A stretch of DNA of 18,908 nt from Desulfobacterales bacterium (GTDB taxonomy: Bacteria; Desulfobacterota; Desulfobacteria; Desulfobacterales; BuS5), in NCBI GenBank assembly GCA_016735355.1, contig JAERRQ010000162.1:1-18908 (forward strand). Reading direction: 5' to 3'. The translations under genes and the position numbers were made by a program. Under the pieces are notes generated by a model. It did not search any database and was not told where the DNA came from. It saw only the letters and a program-made list of their open reading frames with translations. Of the stretch, positions 1-7,341 are shown piece after piece. Numbering within the stretch: the first letter of the stretch is position 1; each line of letters starts with the position of its first letter.

Positions 1-1437
1 GAGTTTGTGGAGGATATCGGCTCCATAGTTGTCGCCACCGGCATGGATGTTTATGACCCCACCGAACTTGATGAATACGGATATACAAGATTCGAAAATG
101 TAGTAACCAGCCTCGAATTTGAACGGCTTGTCAATGCCGGAGGGCCTTCACAAGGTGAGCTTATTCGTCCTACAGACAGAAAAAAACCGAAATCGGTAGG
201 CTTTATCCAGTGTGTAGGTTCCCGTTCGTCACGAAAAGGTCATGAATACTGTTCCAATATATGCTGCATGAATACCATCAAAAGCACCCTTTTACTCAAA
301 GAGCATTATCATGATATTGAAATTAAGGTTTTTTACATAGACATCCGTGCTTTTGGAAAAGGGTTTGAAGATTTGTATCTTCGAAGCCGCCGCCTGGGAG
401 TACAATATCTCAGGGGCTTGCCGGGCACAGTCGAGGAGCAAGCCGACGGGAGCCTTAAAGTCGCGGTGGAGAATACATCAACAGGGAAACTGGAATTTCA
501 TAATCTCGACATGCTGGTTCTGGCGCTTGGTTTAAAACCGTCAAAAAGCACCCGGAAGCTCCAAGAGATGCTCGGGCTTCAGCTTACTCCGGATGGTTTT
601 TTCCTGGAAGCTCATCCCAAGCTTCAGCCGGTTGATGCCGCAACCAGGGGCGTCTTTTTCGCCGGATGCGCCGAAGCTCCTAAGGATATAAAAGAGAGCG
701 TAACCCAGGCTTCGGCAGCCGCAGCGCGTGCAATCAGGTTGATGCACAAGGGTGAAATCACCTCCGAACCGATAACTTCCGAAGTCATTGAGGAACACTG
801 CAAATCCTGCGGGAAGTGCGCTGAGGTCTGCCCCTACAACGCCATTACAGTTGATGTTAAAAAGAAGACCCCGGCGGTTGTGAATACAGCATCATGCGCC
901 GGATGCGGGACATGCGCGGCGGAATGTCCCTTTGGCGCCATTACCATGAGCCATTTCACGAATGACCAGATTACCGTTCAGATTGATGCCCTGCTGGATG
1001 AAATGCCCAAAGAAAAAATACTGACCTTTGCATGCAACTGGTGTTCATATGCCGGCGCCGATTATGCCGGTGTTGCGCGCCTTCAGTATCCTTCCAATGT
1101 TCGTCTTATAAGGACCATGTGCTCCGGTCGCGTGGATGAAAATTTTATATGGCATGCTTTTAAAAAAGGGGCGCCGGTTGTCCTGGTCAGCGGCTGCCAC
1201 ATTGGAGACTGCCACTATATTGACGCCAACCACTGGACCGAAAAAAGAATCCGAAAAGTCCACAAAAAAATGGAAAAATTAGGAATCCGAAAAGAACGTC
1301 TCCAGCTTGAATGGATCAGCGCAGCCGAAGGCATCAGATTTGCCGAGGTAATGAATAGAATGGAAAAACTCAGAGAGAGTGTTTCATACCAGGAGATTGC
1401 AGAAACAATGAAACAATTAAAAAAAAAAAGCGCATAA
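1..1437 (+). CDS. hdrA: HdrA-MvhD fusion (CoB-CoM heterodisulfide reductase-like iron-sulfur subunit A), 3' part
   Basis: Partial: the frame is open from base 1 and the N-terminal FAD-binding part lies outside the window; the GTG at 7 is an internal codon. Residues counted from base 7: HdrA-type motif IQCVGSR near 67-73 with the following Cys cluster (CSNICC near 82-87). Two ferredoxin 4Fe-4S motifs follow at about 265-280 (CKSCGKCAEVCP) and 297-312 (CAGCGTCAAECP). The C-terminal MvhD-like domain at about 336-425 has Cys in CNWC, MCSGR and SGCHIGDC, expected to bind a 2Fe-2S cluster. HdrA is the flavin bifurcating subunit and MvhD passes electrons from a hydrogenase or formate dehydrogenase; the fusion is common in sulfate reducers. 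Cytoplasmic. The electron-donor genes are not visible, so the complex type is unknown. Family assignment is firm; physiological partner is inference. Confidence 0.93.
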   Translation, partial: EFVEDIGSIVVATGMDVYDPTELDEYGYTRFENVVTSLEFERLVNAGGPSQGELIRPTDRKKPKSVGFIQCVGSRSSRKGHEYCSNICCMNTIKSTLLLKEHYHDIEIKVFYIDIRAFGKGFEDLYLRSRRLGVQYLRGLPGTVEEQADGSLKVAVENTSTGKLEFHNLDMLVLALGLKPSKSTRKLQEMLGLQLTPDGFFLEAHPKLQPVDAATRGVFFAGCAEAPKDIKESVTQASAAAARAIRLMHKGEITSEPITSEVIEEHCKSCGKCAEVCPYNAITVDVKKKTPAVVNTASCAGCGTCAAECPFGAITMSHFTNDQITVQIDALLDEMPKEKILTFACNWCSYAGADYAGVARLQYPSNVRLIRTMCSGRVDENFIWHAFKKGAPVVLVSGCHIGDCHYIDANHWTEKRIRKVHKKMEKLGIRKERLQLEWISAAEGIRFAEVMNRMEKLRESVSYQEIAETMKQLKKKSA

Positions 1438-1450
1438 TCTCTTAAAAAAA

Positions 1451-1654
1451 TATCAATTTATGTAACCGTTCACGGTTTACAGTTATCAGTTTACGGTTGC
1501 AAAAACCAAAAAATTTTGGAATTATAGCTAAAATATTTCAATAATTAAGCTTCGATCATCCGTTATTATTTTGATCCCGGTTTAGAATTCGAGTTTTGTT
1601 ATGTTTTTTAACCGGTAACTGTAAACCGACAACCGTGAACGGTTATCAATTTAT
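1451..1654. mobile_element. MITE-like inverted-repeat element with 11-bp flanking direct repeats
   Basis: Two arms of about 36 nt (1463-1498 and 1610-1645) are inverted copies: the outer 15 bp (TAACCGTTCACGGTT) match perfectly and the rest imperfectly (about 29 of 36 overall). The arms are built from repeated GTTTAC(A/G)GTT words. They flank an AT-rich core of about 110 bp with no ORF. Immediately outside lie identical direct repeats TATCAATTTAT at 1451-1461 and 1644-1654, which look like a target-site duplication, so the element proper would be about 1462-1643. No transposase is present. It sits between the hdrA stop and the PPC-domain gene, so any promoter of the latter must lie in or just after it. 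Confidence 0.6.
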
Positions 1655-1683
1655 TTATTTCCGTGTTATCTAAAAGTTTTTTT

Positions 1684-2124
1684 ATGAATGACATGACTGG
1701 TTTGGAAATGCAGCATGGCCGCCTTTTTGTGGGCAGGCTGCCTTACAAAAAAGATCTGATCACCTCAGTTGAAAATTTTTGCAAAGAATCTTCAATAGAT
1801 ATGGCGGTTTTTTCAATAATCGGCGCTGTTTCTTCAGTTACCATCGGATCTTACGACCAGAAACAGCAGGTTTATGTTTCACATTTTGAAAAAGCACCTC
1901 TTGAGATTTTAACTTGCACAGGCAATATTTCTTTGAAAAAAGGCAACCCTGTTGCGCATGCCCATATTGTTTTATGCGATGAAGAAGGAAAAACAACAGG
2001 AGGACATCTTTTTTCCGATACTATTGTTTTTGCTGCAGAAATCGAATTGCAGGAATTAATCGGAAATACCCTGGAAAGGGTTTATGACAAGAATACAGGG
2101 CTTATGCTCTGGAAATTTATATAA
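1684..2124 (+). CDS. PPC/DUF296 domain protein
   Basis: A single PPC (plants and prokaryotes conserved, DUF296) domain fills the 146-residue protein. Seen: N-terminal GRLFVGRLP, the GAVSSVTIGSYD strand-turn, and the family signature around residues 88-109 (GNPVAHAHIVLCDEEGKTTGGHL) with His92, His94 and His108, which in this family cluster as a putative metal site in a trimer. No DNA-binding AT-hook is present, unlike plant members, so it is the stand-alone bacterial type, whose function is not established. Start choice is uncertain: GTG 1663, ATG 1684, ATG 1693 and ATG 1708 are in frame and none has a convincing ribosome site; ATG 1684 is chosen as the first ATG. It is 39 bp upstream of ilvE and may be co-transcribed with it. 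Confidence 0.8.
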   Translation: MNDMTGLEMQHGRLFVGRLPYKKDLITSVENFCKESSIDMAVFSIIGAVSSVTIGSYDQKQQVYVSHFEKAPLEILTCTGNISLKKGNPVAHAHIVLCDEEGKTTGGHLFSDTIVFAAEIELQELIGNTLERVYDKNTGLMLWKFI

Positions 2125-2163
2125 TCCCAAAATTTTTGGTTTTAATAACTCCGAGGTATTAAA

Positions 2164-3225
2164 ATGCAACTGACCATTAAAAAAGCAAAAAAATTAAAAG
2201 AACACCCGGACGACAGCAGTCTCGCATTTGGAACTGTCTTTACCGACCATATGTTCAACATGGATTATAATCCTGAACAAGGATGGCATAATCCGCGAAT
2301 TGAACCTTACAGTTTAATTCATTGTGACCCTTCCACCATGGTGCTCCATTATGGTCAGGCCATTTTTGAAGGGCTCAAGGCATTTAATACGGAATCGGGC
2401 AGCATCCAGATGTTCAGGCCAAAAGAGAATATCAGTAGATTTAACCGATCCGCACATCTTTTATGCATACCCGAACTTGATGAGGCTTTTCATTTTGATA
2501 TTCTAAAGCAATTTATAGATATCGAACGAGACTGGGTGCCTAAAGCTCCCGGCACCTCACTCTATATTCGCCCTACAATCATTGCAACCGATGCCTACCT
2601 TGGGGTACGCGCTTCAAACACATATCGTTTTTTTATTATTCTTTCACCTGTTGGCGCTTATTATCCTGAAGGATTTAATCCGGTCAAGATTTGGGTAACA
2701 AAAAGTCATGTCCGTGCGGTGCCTGGTGGTATGGGTGAAGCCAAGACTCCCGGTAACTATGCAGCCAGTCTGTATGCGGGCGAGGAAGCTACTAAAAACG
2801 GTTATACCCAGGTACTTTGGCTTGATGGAGTTGAGCATAAATATGTGGAAGAAGTAGGTTCCATGAACATTTTCTTTGTTATTGATGACGAAATAATAAC
2901 GCCAATGCTTAACGGAAGCATACTGCCAGGTATTACAAGGGATTCTGTCATAGCGCTTGCAAAAAACTGGAATCTGAAAATTTCTGAAAAAAAGATCAGC
3001 ATAGATGAGGTTCTTGAGGCAAATGATTCAGGTAAGCTCCAGGAAGTTTTCGGAACTGGAACAGCCGCTGTTATTTCACCTGTCGGCGAGCTTAAATACG
3101 GTGACAGAGTCATAAAAATAGGCGACGGAAAGGTTGGTCCGATGGCATTGAAGTTTTTTAATGCAATAACAGATATTCAGTATGGCAGGGTTGAAGATAG
3201 CATGGGATGGATCGAAAAGATGTAG
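2164..3225 (+). CDS. ilvE: Branched-chain amino acid aminotransferase
   Basis: Class IV PLP-dependent aminotransferase, 353 residues, the usual length of the longer BCAT type that resembles eukaryotic BCATs. It interconverts Val, Leu and Ile with their 2-oxo acids using glutamate/2-oxoglutarate in the cytoplasm. Seen: HYGQAIFEGLKAF near 62-74, RPTIIATD near 136-143, the PLP lysine K194 in GEAKTPGNYAASLYA, and QVLWLDGVEHKYVEEVGSMNIFF near 216-238. The SVIALAKNW stretch and GTGTAAVISPVG motif near the C terminus complete the fold. The start is ATG 2164 with GAGG 8 nt upstream. The gene stands downstream of the PPC-domain gene; no other branched-chain genes are nearby. Confidence 0.94.
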   Translation: MQLTIKKAKKLKEHPDDSSLAFGTVFTDHMFNMDYNPEQGWHNPRIEPYSLIHCDPSTMVLHYGQAIFEGLKAFNTESGSIQMFRPKENISRFNRSAHLLCIPELDEAFHFDILKQFIDIERDWVPKAPGTSLYIRPTIIATDAYLGVRASNTYRFFIILSPVGAYYPEGFNPVKIWVTKSHVRAVPGGMGEAKTPGNYAASLYAGEEATKNGYTQVLWLDGVEHKYVEEVGSMNIFFVIDDEIITPMLNGSILPGITRDSVIALAKNWNLKISEKKISIDEVLEANDSGKLQEVFGTGTAAVISPVGELKYGDRVIKIGDGKVGPMALKFFNAITDIQYGRVEDSMGWIEKM

Positions 3226-3259
3226 CCATAAGGGAACTTACAGAAAATCACCTTTTATC

Positions 3260-3287
3260 TTGACAAAGAGGTTAGTTATTAGTTAAT
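3260..3287 (+). promoter_or_regulatory. Candidate promoter for tRNA-Val
   Basis: A perfect -35 hexamer TTGACA at 3260-3265 is followed after 16 nt by GTTAAT at 3282-3287 (4 of 6 to TATAAT). Transcription would start near 3295, giving a leader of about 70 nt before the tRNA. The leader is AT-rich and contains overlapping GTTAGTTA/TTAGTTA words. Confidence 0.4.
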
Positions 3288-3363
3288 TTTCTTTTGATAT
3301 AGATTTTCAGATAATTAATTTCATTGTAAAAATCTATAGTAAAATATTTATTATTCAGGTTTA

Positions 3364-3438
3364 AGGCACGTAGCTCAGGGGGAGAGCGCTACCCTGACAC
3401 GGTAGAAGTCGTTGGTTCAAATCCAATCGTGCCTACCA
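3364..3438 (+). tRNA. tRNA-Val (anticodon GAC)
   Basis: 75 nt with CCA encoded. Acceptor AGGCACG pairs with CGTGCCT (A1-T72 closing pair), D arm GCTC/GAGC, anticodon stem CTACC/GGTAG with 7-nt loop CTGACAC giving anticodon GAC (valine, reading GUC/GUU), variable loop AAGTC, T arm GTTGG/CCAAT with loop TTCAAAT, discriminator A, then CCA. The T arm closes with a G-T pair. It is a single tRNA, with no other tRNA adjacent, and is followed at once by an intrinsic terminator. Confidence 0.96.
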
Positions 3439-3448
3439 ATAAAAACAA

Positions 3449-3487
3449 GGTGTTACGTTATGATAGCGTAACACCTTTTTCTTTTTT
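3449..3487 (+). terminator. Intrinsic terminator after tRNA-Val
   Basis: GGTGTTACG (3449-3457) pairs perfectly with CGTAACACC (3467-3475), with further weak pairs towards the loop, followed by TTTTTCTTTTTT. It lies 11 nt after the tRNA CCA end. Between it and the trmO stop (3488-3592) I see nothing functional apart from a short GCCTGCAGGC palindrome. Confidence 0.9.
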
Positions 3488-3592
3488 GTTACCACTTTTT
3501 TAAAAACTGCTTTTTCAAGCCTGCAGGCCGCCCCAACTTAGTTTTGGATATCCCAATCCAACACAGATGTCCCCTACCCTATGCCAATTGGC

Positions 3593-4024
3593 TCATTTAC
3601 GGTCTTCGAAGCTGGGGCAGTCATGTTTTTCAACCACATGGGGCTTAATATCAAGTATGGGCGTACCGTCCAACATATCAAGTCCTTTGACATAAATTGT
3701 ATTGGCTTCCTTGCGGATTACGTCCAGCACTGACATTCCTATCGGATTAGGTCTTCTCGGTGAGCATATACTGAACACACCCATGGAATTTTTCCTGTGA
3801 GACGGAGTTTGCGTAAAATACTCCGGTGTAAATTCCGAGCTCCTATGAAAATGGAAAATAACAACTATCCTCTGTCCGGCTTTTATGTCCTTTAGCCCTT
3901 CTGTATACTCATCTTTTATAACCAGTGACCCCTCAACATCAGAAACAGACCAGTGCCGTGGAATCTTTGCGGCACCTGTCCGTACAAAACCGATGTATTT
4001 CATCTTTACACTTGTCACGATCAA
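3593..4024 (-). CDS. trmO: tRNA (N6-threonylcarbamoyladenosine(37)-N6)-methyltransferase TrmO
   Basis: TrmO/YaeB/TsaA (UPF0066) family, a SAM-dependent enzyme that methylates the N6 atom of t6A37 in ANN-decoding tRNAs (established for the E. coli enzyme). Seen: the N-terminal IGFVRT strand, FHFHRSSEF near 57-65, the signature SPRRPNPIGMSVLDV at 88-102, and GLDMLDGTPILDIKP at 114-128. At 143 residues it is the short archaeal/deltaproteobacterial form without the C-terminal extension of E. coli TrmO. Start: TTG 4024 sits just after AAAGGGTGAG; GTG 4018 and ATG 4003 are alternatives. It is the last gene of the operon, 21 nt after the bactofilin stop; its presence there is probably incidental to cell shape. 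Confidence 0.88.
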   Translation of the reverse strand: MIVTSVKMKYIGFVRTGAAKIPRHWSVSDVEGSLVIKDEYTEGLKDIKAGQRIVVIFHFHRSSEFTPEYFTQTPSHRKNSMGVFSICSPRRPNPIGMSVLDVIRKEANTIYVKGLDMLDGTPILDIKPHVVEKHDCPSFEDRK

Positions 4025-4045
4025 CTCACCCTTTCATTTTCACTA

Positions 4046-4381
4046 TCAGTTTGAACCTGTAACACATGTAACCTCGGCATTTAAAACACCGCCGCATTCA
4101 ACCACAAGGTCTTTACACTCTACCTTGCCGGTACACTTTCCGGTAGAAAGGACTACCAGCTCCCTGCTTGCCTTAATATTGCCTTCAAAGACCCCGCCTA
4201 TGGTCATACTGGCCACATTGGTCTCCGCATAAATTGTGCCGTCTTCCGAAACAATTACAACATCCCCGTCAAGTGTTCCCTTAATAGTTCCTTTGACTAT
4301 CAACCTTCCGGTAGTCGACAATGTCCCGTCTACTGTCAAGCCTTTATCAACAATAGAAATATTTTTTGTTTTATCCGCCAT
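4046..4381 (-). CDS. Bactofilin (CcmA/BacA-like cytoskeletal protein)
   Basis: 111 residues, a single bactofilin (DUF583) domain: short polar N-tail then a right-handed beta-helix with the regular hydrophobic/glycine spacing, e.g. GRLIVKGTIKGTL, ASMTIGGVFEGNI, ECKDLVVECGGVL. Bactofilins polymerise without nucleotide into membrane-associated filaments that position peptidoglycan enzymes. Four Cys lie in the C-terminal third, which is unusual but not diagnostic. ATG 4387 is also in frame, but ATG 4381 has a better spaced AGGA (8 nt), so 4381 is chosen. The start overlaps the end of the upstream M99 peptidase gene, implying translational coupling. Next to an M99 carboxypeptidase, a role in cell curvature is the natural inference. 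Confidence 0.92.
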   Translation of the reverse strand: MADKTKNISIVDKGLTVDGTLSTTGRLIVKGTIKGTLDGDVVIVSEDGTIYAETNVASMTIGGVFEGNIKASRELVVLSTGKCTGKVECKDLVVECGGVLNAEVTCVTGSN

Positions 4382-6215
4382 TTTCATTTTCCTGTATAAA
4401 ATTTAAATAAATATCTCCAAGAAAAATATTATCACGTTCTATTATAATTCTCTCAAAAATGCGCATGCCCCCGTTGCCGTCAGATGGCAAATCGTCCAAC
4501 ACAAAAGGCTCGTTTCTCTTAAGCAACTTTTTAAAACCTCCTCTCGCCGCCGCAAAGGTCTCAATACCTTCATTCCCTGCAACATTCGTGCTGATATCGA
4601 TTATTTTAAAAGAATTATCCATTCCAACCCGCAACTTGTCACCGGAAACAAGATAATTCAGCTTATCATCACCTGAACCTATGAGAAGATAATTTAAAAC
4701 CGGATCTTCAAGATCAATAAAGAGTTCCCCGATTTGATCTTGTTTATAAGTGACTTCCACTTTATAGTGCCGTCCTTTTTTGTAAAGGGAATATCTCTCC
4801 CAAAGATCTGTGGCAGTATTGATCTCAAAACCTCTATCCTCGCCTGTATTATTAGAGGGATTTCCGGTATATCCTTTAAAATTGACAACCAGATCAGACG
4901 GGTCACCCGCACCGATAACATCTATAATCTCAAAAGTATCTCCTTTGACAAGTTTAACATGGTCAAAATTCGGAAAAATACGTTCAACGCCATTAATTCT
5001 GATTTTAAAAAAACGACACGACGCAACTTCGGAAGTACTATCGGCAATAGAAACAGATTCAGCCGGTTTTTTTCGAATTTTGCCTGGTTCAATAAAGACG
5101 CTTCCGCAGGACTGGTAATCCTTCCTGACCACAATCCTGGTAGCGCCTGTTATTCTCATATTTTTCCTTATATCGTTGATAGTTCCATATCCGAGTATAT
5201 CTACGCTAAGACCTCGGTCATAATTTGCCTCTATATGCGATATCTTTATATTATCTCCGGGATTTATATAAATCGACTGCCCGTCTTTTACCACTACAGG
5301 CAAAGAATTATTTACAGAAATTACCAGATAATCAAGTTTGGGATGATCAAGGTTAATCCCAGGATTTTCCGGTATGATATCAAATATCTCAAGAAAAGCA
5401 TTGATGGCAAGATTATGCTGCCGAATCTTCATCTCCAGGGGCAGGGATTTGCTGGTTTCAATACCAAAAGCAGGTATCCCGCATTTTTTGAGAGCATAAT
5501 ATGTTGCTGATTTTCTCTGTTCTTTATGTAATGAAGAGTTGCAATCTGTTTTGTGATTATTAAAATGAAAATGGTACTCAGGGTTTTTTATTTTTTTATT
5601 GATCTTTTTAACCGCGGCTTTTGCCATTGCTTCAAGATTAATGGTCTGTCCTGTGTCAGGATTTATATATATGGCGTTGTCGGCAATTATAGACTGACCG
5701 AATTTCTTTGGATTGATGTCAGGGGTTTTCCATTCCTTTGAAAAAAATCCCGATCCGTCATGCAGGTTCAGGAGGCAGTCGGATTCACCTATTAACTTCT
5801 TAAGAATGGCAACAACCTTGCTTTCATAATTATTTTGATTATCTTCTGCAAATTTCCTGTTCATATCTTCATTTATCTTGCGGCGATTTAAAACAATTGA
5901 ATGAAAATTAGCCCTTGGTACAACTATCAGGTTTCCCCGGGCAAGAGAAAAATCAGCATAACGATCTGCCGAGAGAAACCCGCCAGGTTCATCACCTTGT
6001 ATTCCGCCTATTAGAAGCATTGTTTTCCCAGGCTCTTTGCCATAAATCCTGTACACATTCAGTTCATGATCGGTGCCTTCAAAAAAAACAGCATGCCGTC
6101 TTGTCTGCGCATCAACCCGAGAGCCCGACTGCAATATAAGGATTACCAAAAAAATCATTCCGATTAAATGTAATCCAAAACTTCTTTCCCGCTCTATTCT
6201 TTCCTTCAATATCAT
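4371..6215 (-). CDS. M99-family (Csd4/Pgp1-like) peptidoglycan DL-carboxypeptidase with C-terminal beta repeats
   Basis: 614 residues. N-terminal signal or anchor segment at about 14-36 (possible cleavage after VDA36), so periplasmic. The catalytic domain (about 40-280) has an M14-like fold: GGIQGDEPGG gives Gln73 and Glu76, LNLHDGSGFF gives His152, and FGIETSKSLP gives Glu253. Gln in place of the usual His in HxxE is the hallmark of the helical-shape enzymes Csd4 (Helicobacter) and Pgp1 (Campylobacter), which trim murein tripeptide to dipeptide. Residues about 291-385, 401-505 and 506-614 look like three related beta-sandwich repeats, each with a (Y/I)xIxG.../VKxGDxxxI-type pattern; the epsilonproteobacterial enzymes are shorter (about 440-460). 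Start ATG 6215 overlaps the preceding stop by 4 nt, and its 3' end overlaps the bactofilin start. Specificity is inference by homology. Confidence 0.85.
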   Translation of the reverse strand: MILKERIERERSFGLHLIGMIFLVILILQSGSRVDAQTRRHAVFFEGTDHELNVYRIYGKEPGKTMLLIGGIQGDEPGGFLSADRYADFSLARGNLIVVPRANFHSIVLNRRKINEDMNRKFAEDNQNNYESKVVAILKKLIGESDCLLNLHDGSGFFSKEWKTPDINPKKFGQSIIADNAIYINPDTGQTINLEAMAKAAVKKINKKIKNPEYHFHFNNHKTDCNSSLHKEQRKSATYYALKKCGIPAFGIETSKSLPLEMKIRQHNLAINAFLEIFDIIPENPGINLDHPKLDYLVISVNNSLPVVVKDGQSIYINPGDNIKISHIEANYDRGLSVDILGYGTINDIRKNMRITGATRIVVRKDYQSCGSVFIEPGKIRKKPAESVSIADSTSEVASCRFFKIRINGVERIFPNFDHVKLVKGDTFEIIDVIGAGDPSDLVVNFKGYTGNPSNNTGEDRGFEINTATDLWERYSLYKKGRHYKVEVTYKQDQIGELFIDLEDPVLNYLLIGSGDDKLNYLVSGDKLRVGMDNSFKIIDISTNVAGNEGIETFAAARGGFKKLLKRNEPFVLDDLPSDGNGGMRIFERIIIERDNIFLGDIYLNFIQENENGG

Positions 6216-7213
6216 TCCCCCATATCCGATTTTGTATCAACCGGTTTCCGGACGACTCCATCAGGTTTCGTTACCTGCTCGGACTCCTCTACATCAATGG
6301 TTTTGACTATCCCAGGCTGGATAGCCCCGCCTCCGGAGAGTACCTTTTGCGCGTGCCCTTTCTTATCAACCTTTGCTTTGGACGGATTTAATTTAATAGA
6401 AAAAGGAAAAATCTTCTCCAACAAAAGGTCGCCGTTTGAAGCATAAACAAAAACAATAGCCTCATTAAAACTCTCAATATTTTCCTTAGGGACTTTTTGC
6501 CTGAACTTAATTATATTATATCTGGAAATCGAAAAAAAACGTCCTTTTTTAAACTGGACAGGCTTCCCGGAAAGAAGTGCAATCTGTGGAGATATAAGCC
6601 ATTTATTTTTATCTATTTTGTTGTTTTTTAACAAAACAAAAGTATATCCTGAGGCAGCTCTGGATTTTGAGCTTTTATTGATCAGCTTGAATTCTGTTTT
6701 AATTATCCTGTTATCAGCAGAGATAGAGTACGCAAAATTATCGATAGCCATTTTAAAGGTCACCTTTTTATCAGCAGTAATGGCCGATTTTATGTCATGC
6801 TTCTTTTTTATTTTCTTTACTGATTGTTTATTTTTATGTTGTAAAGGAGTTTCTGTTTTCGATTTGGATGTCAAAGCTTTGTTCTCTTCCTCCGCCACGA
6901 CAAGGCGCACCATTAACAGATCCTTCTCTTCCTTTAATGACAAAACCTGATTTTGGACGGCTTGAAAAGTAGACTTGAGACTCTCCGCCTCATTTTCAGC
7001 ATTTTTATAAATAAAAAAAATAGAAACAGCAGCAGTGACTGCAATAACCAAAGCGATTAGTAGAGCGCTCATTACCCAGATAAAATTCCTGACAGATATA
7101 ATCTCTCCGTGATTTCCGACCAGGAGCAGGGTCCATTTTTTATTTTTTTTTATAGTTTTAGTTGAATTGGCCCCTGTTAAATTTTTATTCGAATTTTCCT
7201 GTGGATTACTCAT
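6212..7213 (-). CDS. Membrane-anchored coiled-coil periplasmic protein of unknown function
   Basis: 333 residues, family not recognised. Layout: polar cytoplasmic N-tail (1-43), one transmembrane helix (about 44-69, FIWVMSALLIALVIAVTAAV), a heptad-like coiled coil (about 70-113, rich in Glu/Leu), a Lys-rich linker, then a periplasmic domain (about 135-280) of beta character starting FKMAIDNFAYSISADNRIIK, and a disordered Gly/Val-rich tail. The architecture resembles scaffold proteins that link cell-wall enzymes to a cytoskeleton, as Csd5 and Csd7 do for CcmA in Helicobacter, but I see no sequence homology to either. Start ATG 7213 has AAGGG 7 nt upstream; a TTG at 7252 in the same frame lacks one. 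First gene of the operon, 4-nt overlap with the M99 gene. Confidence 0.75.
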   Translation of the reverse strand: MSNPQENSNKNLTGANSTKTIKKNKKWTLLLVGNHGEIISVRNFIWVMSALLIALVIAVTAAVSIFFIYKNAENEAESLKSTFQAVQNQVLSLKEEKDLLMVRLVVAEEENKALTSKSKTETPLQHKNKQSVKKIKKKHDIKSAITADKKVTFKMAIDNFAYSISADNRIIKTEFKLINKSSKSRAASGYTFVLLKNNKIDKNKWLISPQIALLSGKPVQFKKGRFFSISRYNIIKFRQKVPKENIESFNEAIVFVYASNGDLLLEKIFPFSIKLNPSKAKVDKKGHAQKVLSGGGAIQPGIVKTIDVEESEQVTKPDGVVRKPVDTKSDMGE

Positions 7214-7341
7214 AATAGCCCTTAATAAATCATTTTTTCTTGCAAAAAACAAACTATCTATGTAATCATTAATGGAGCAAAATACAACAGCAAAATAGAT
7301 GCCAATAGAACTTGTATAGAACTATAGCTTGTCAAATAAAA

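Noticed and set aside
4734..5510. 258-codon plus-strand open frame opposite the M99 gene
   Set aside because: It is antisense to a well-supported gene with catalytic motifs, has an Ile/Arg/Tyr-heavy shadow composition, and no ribosome site.
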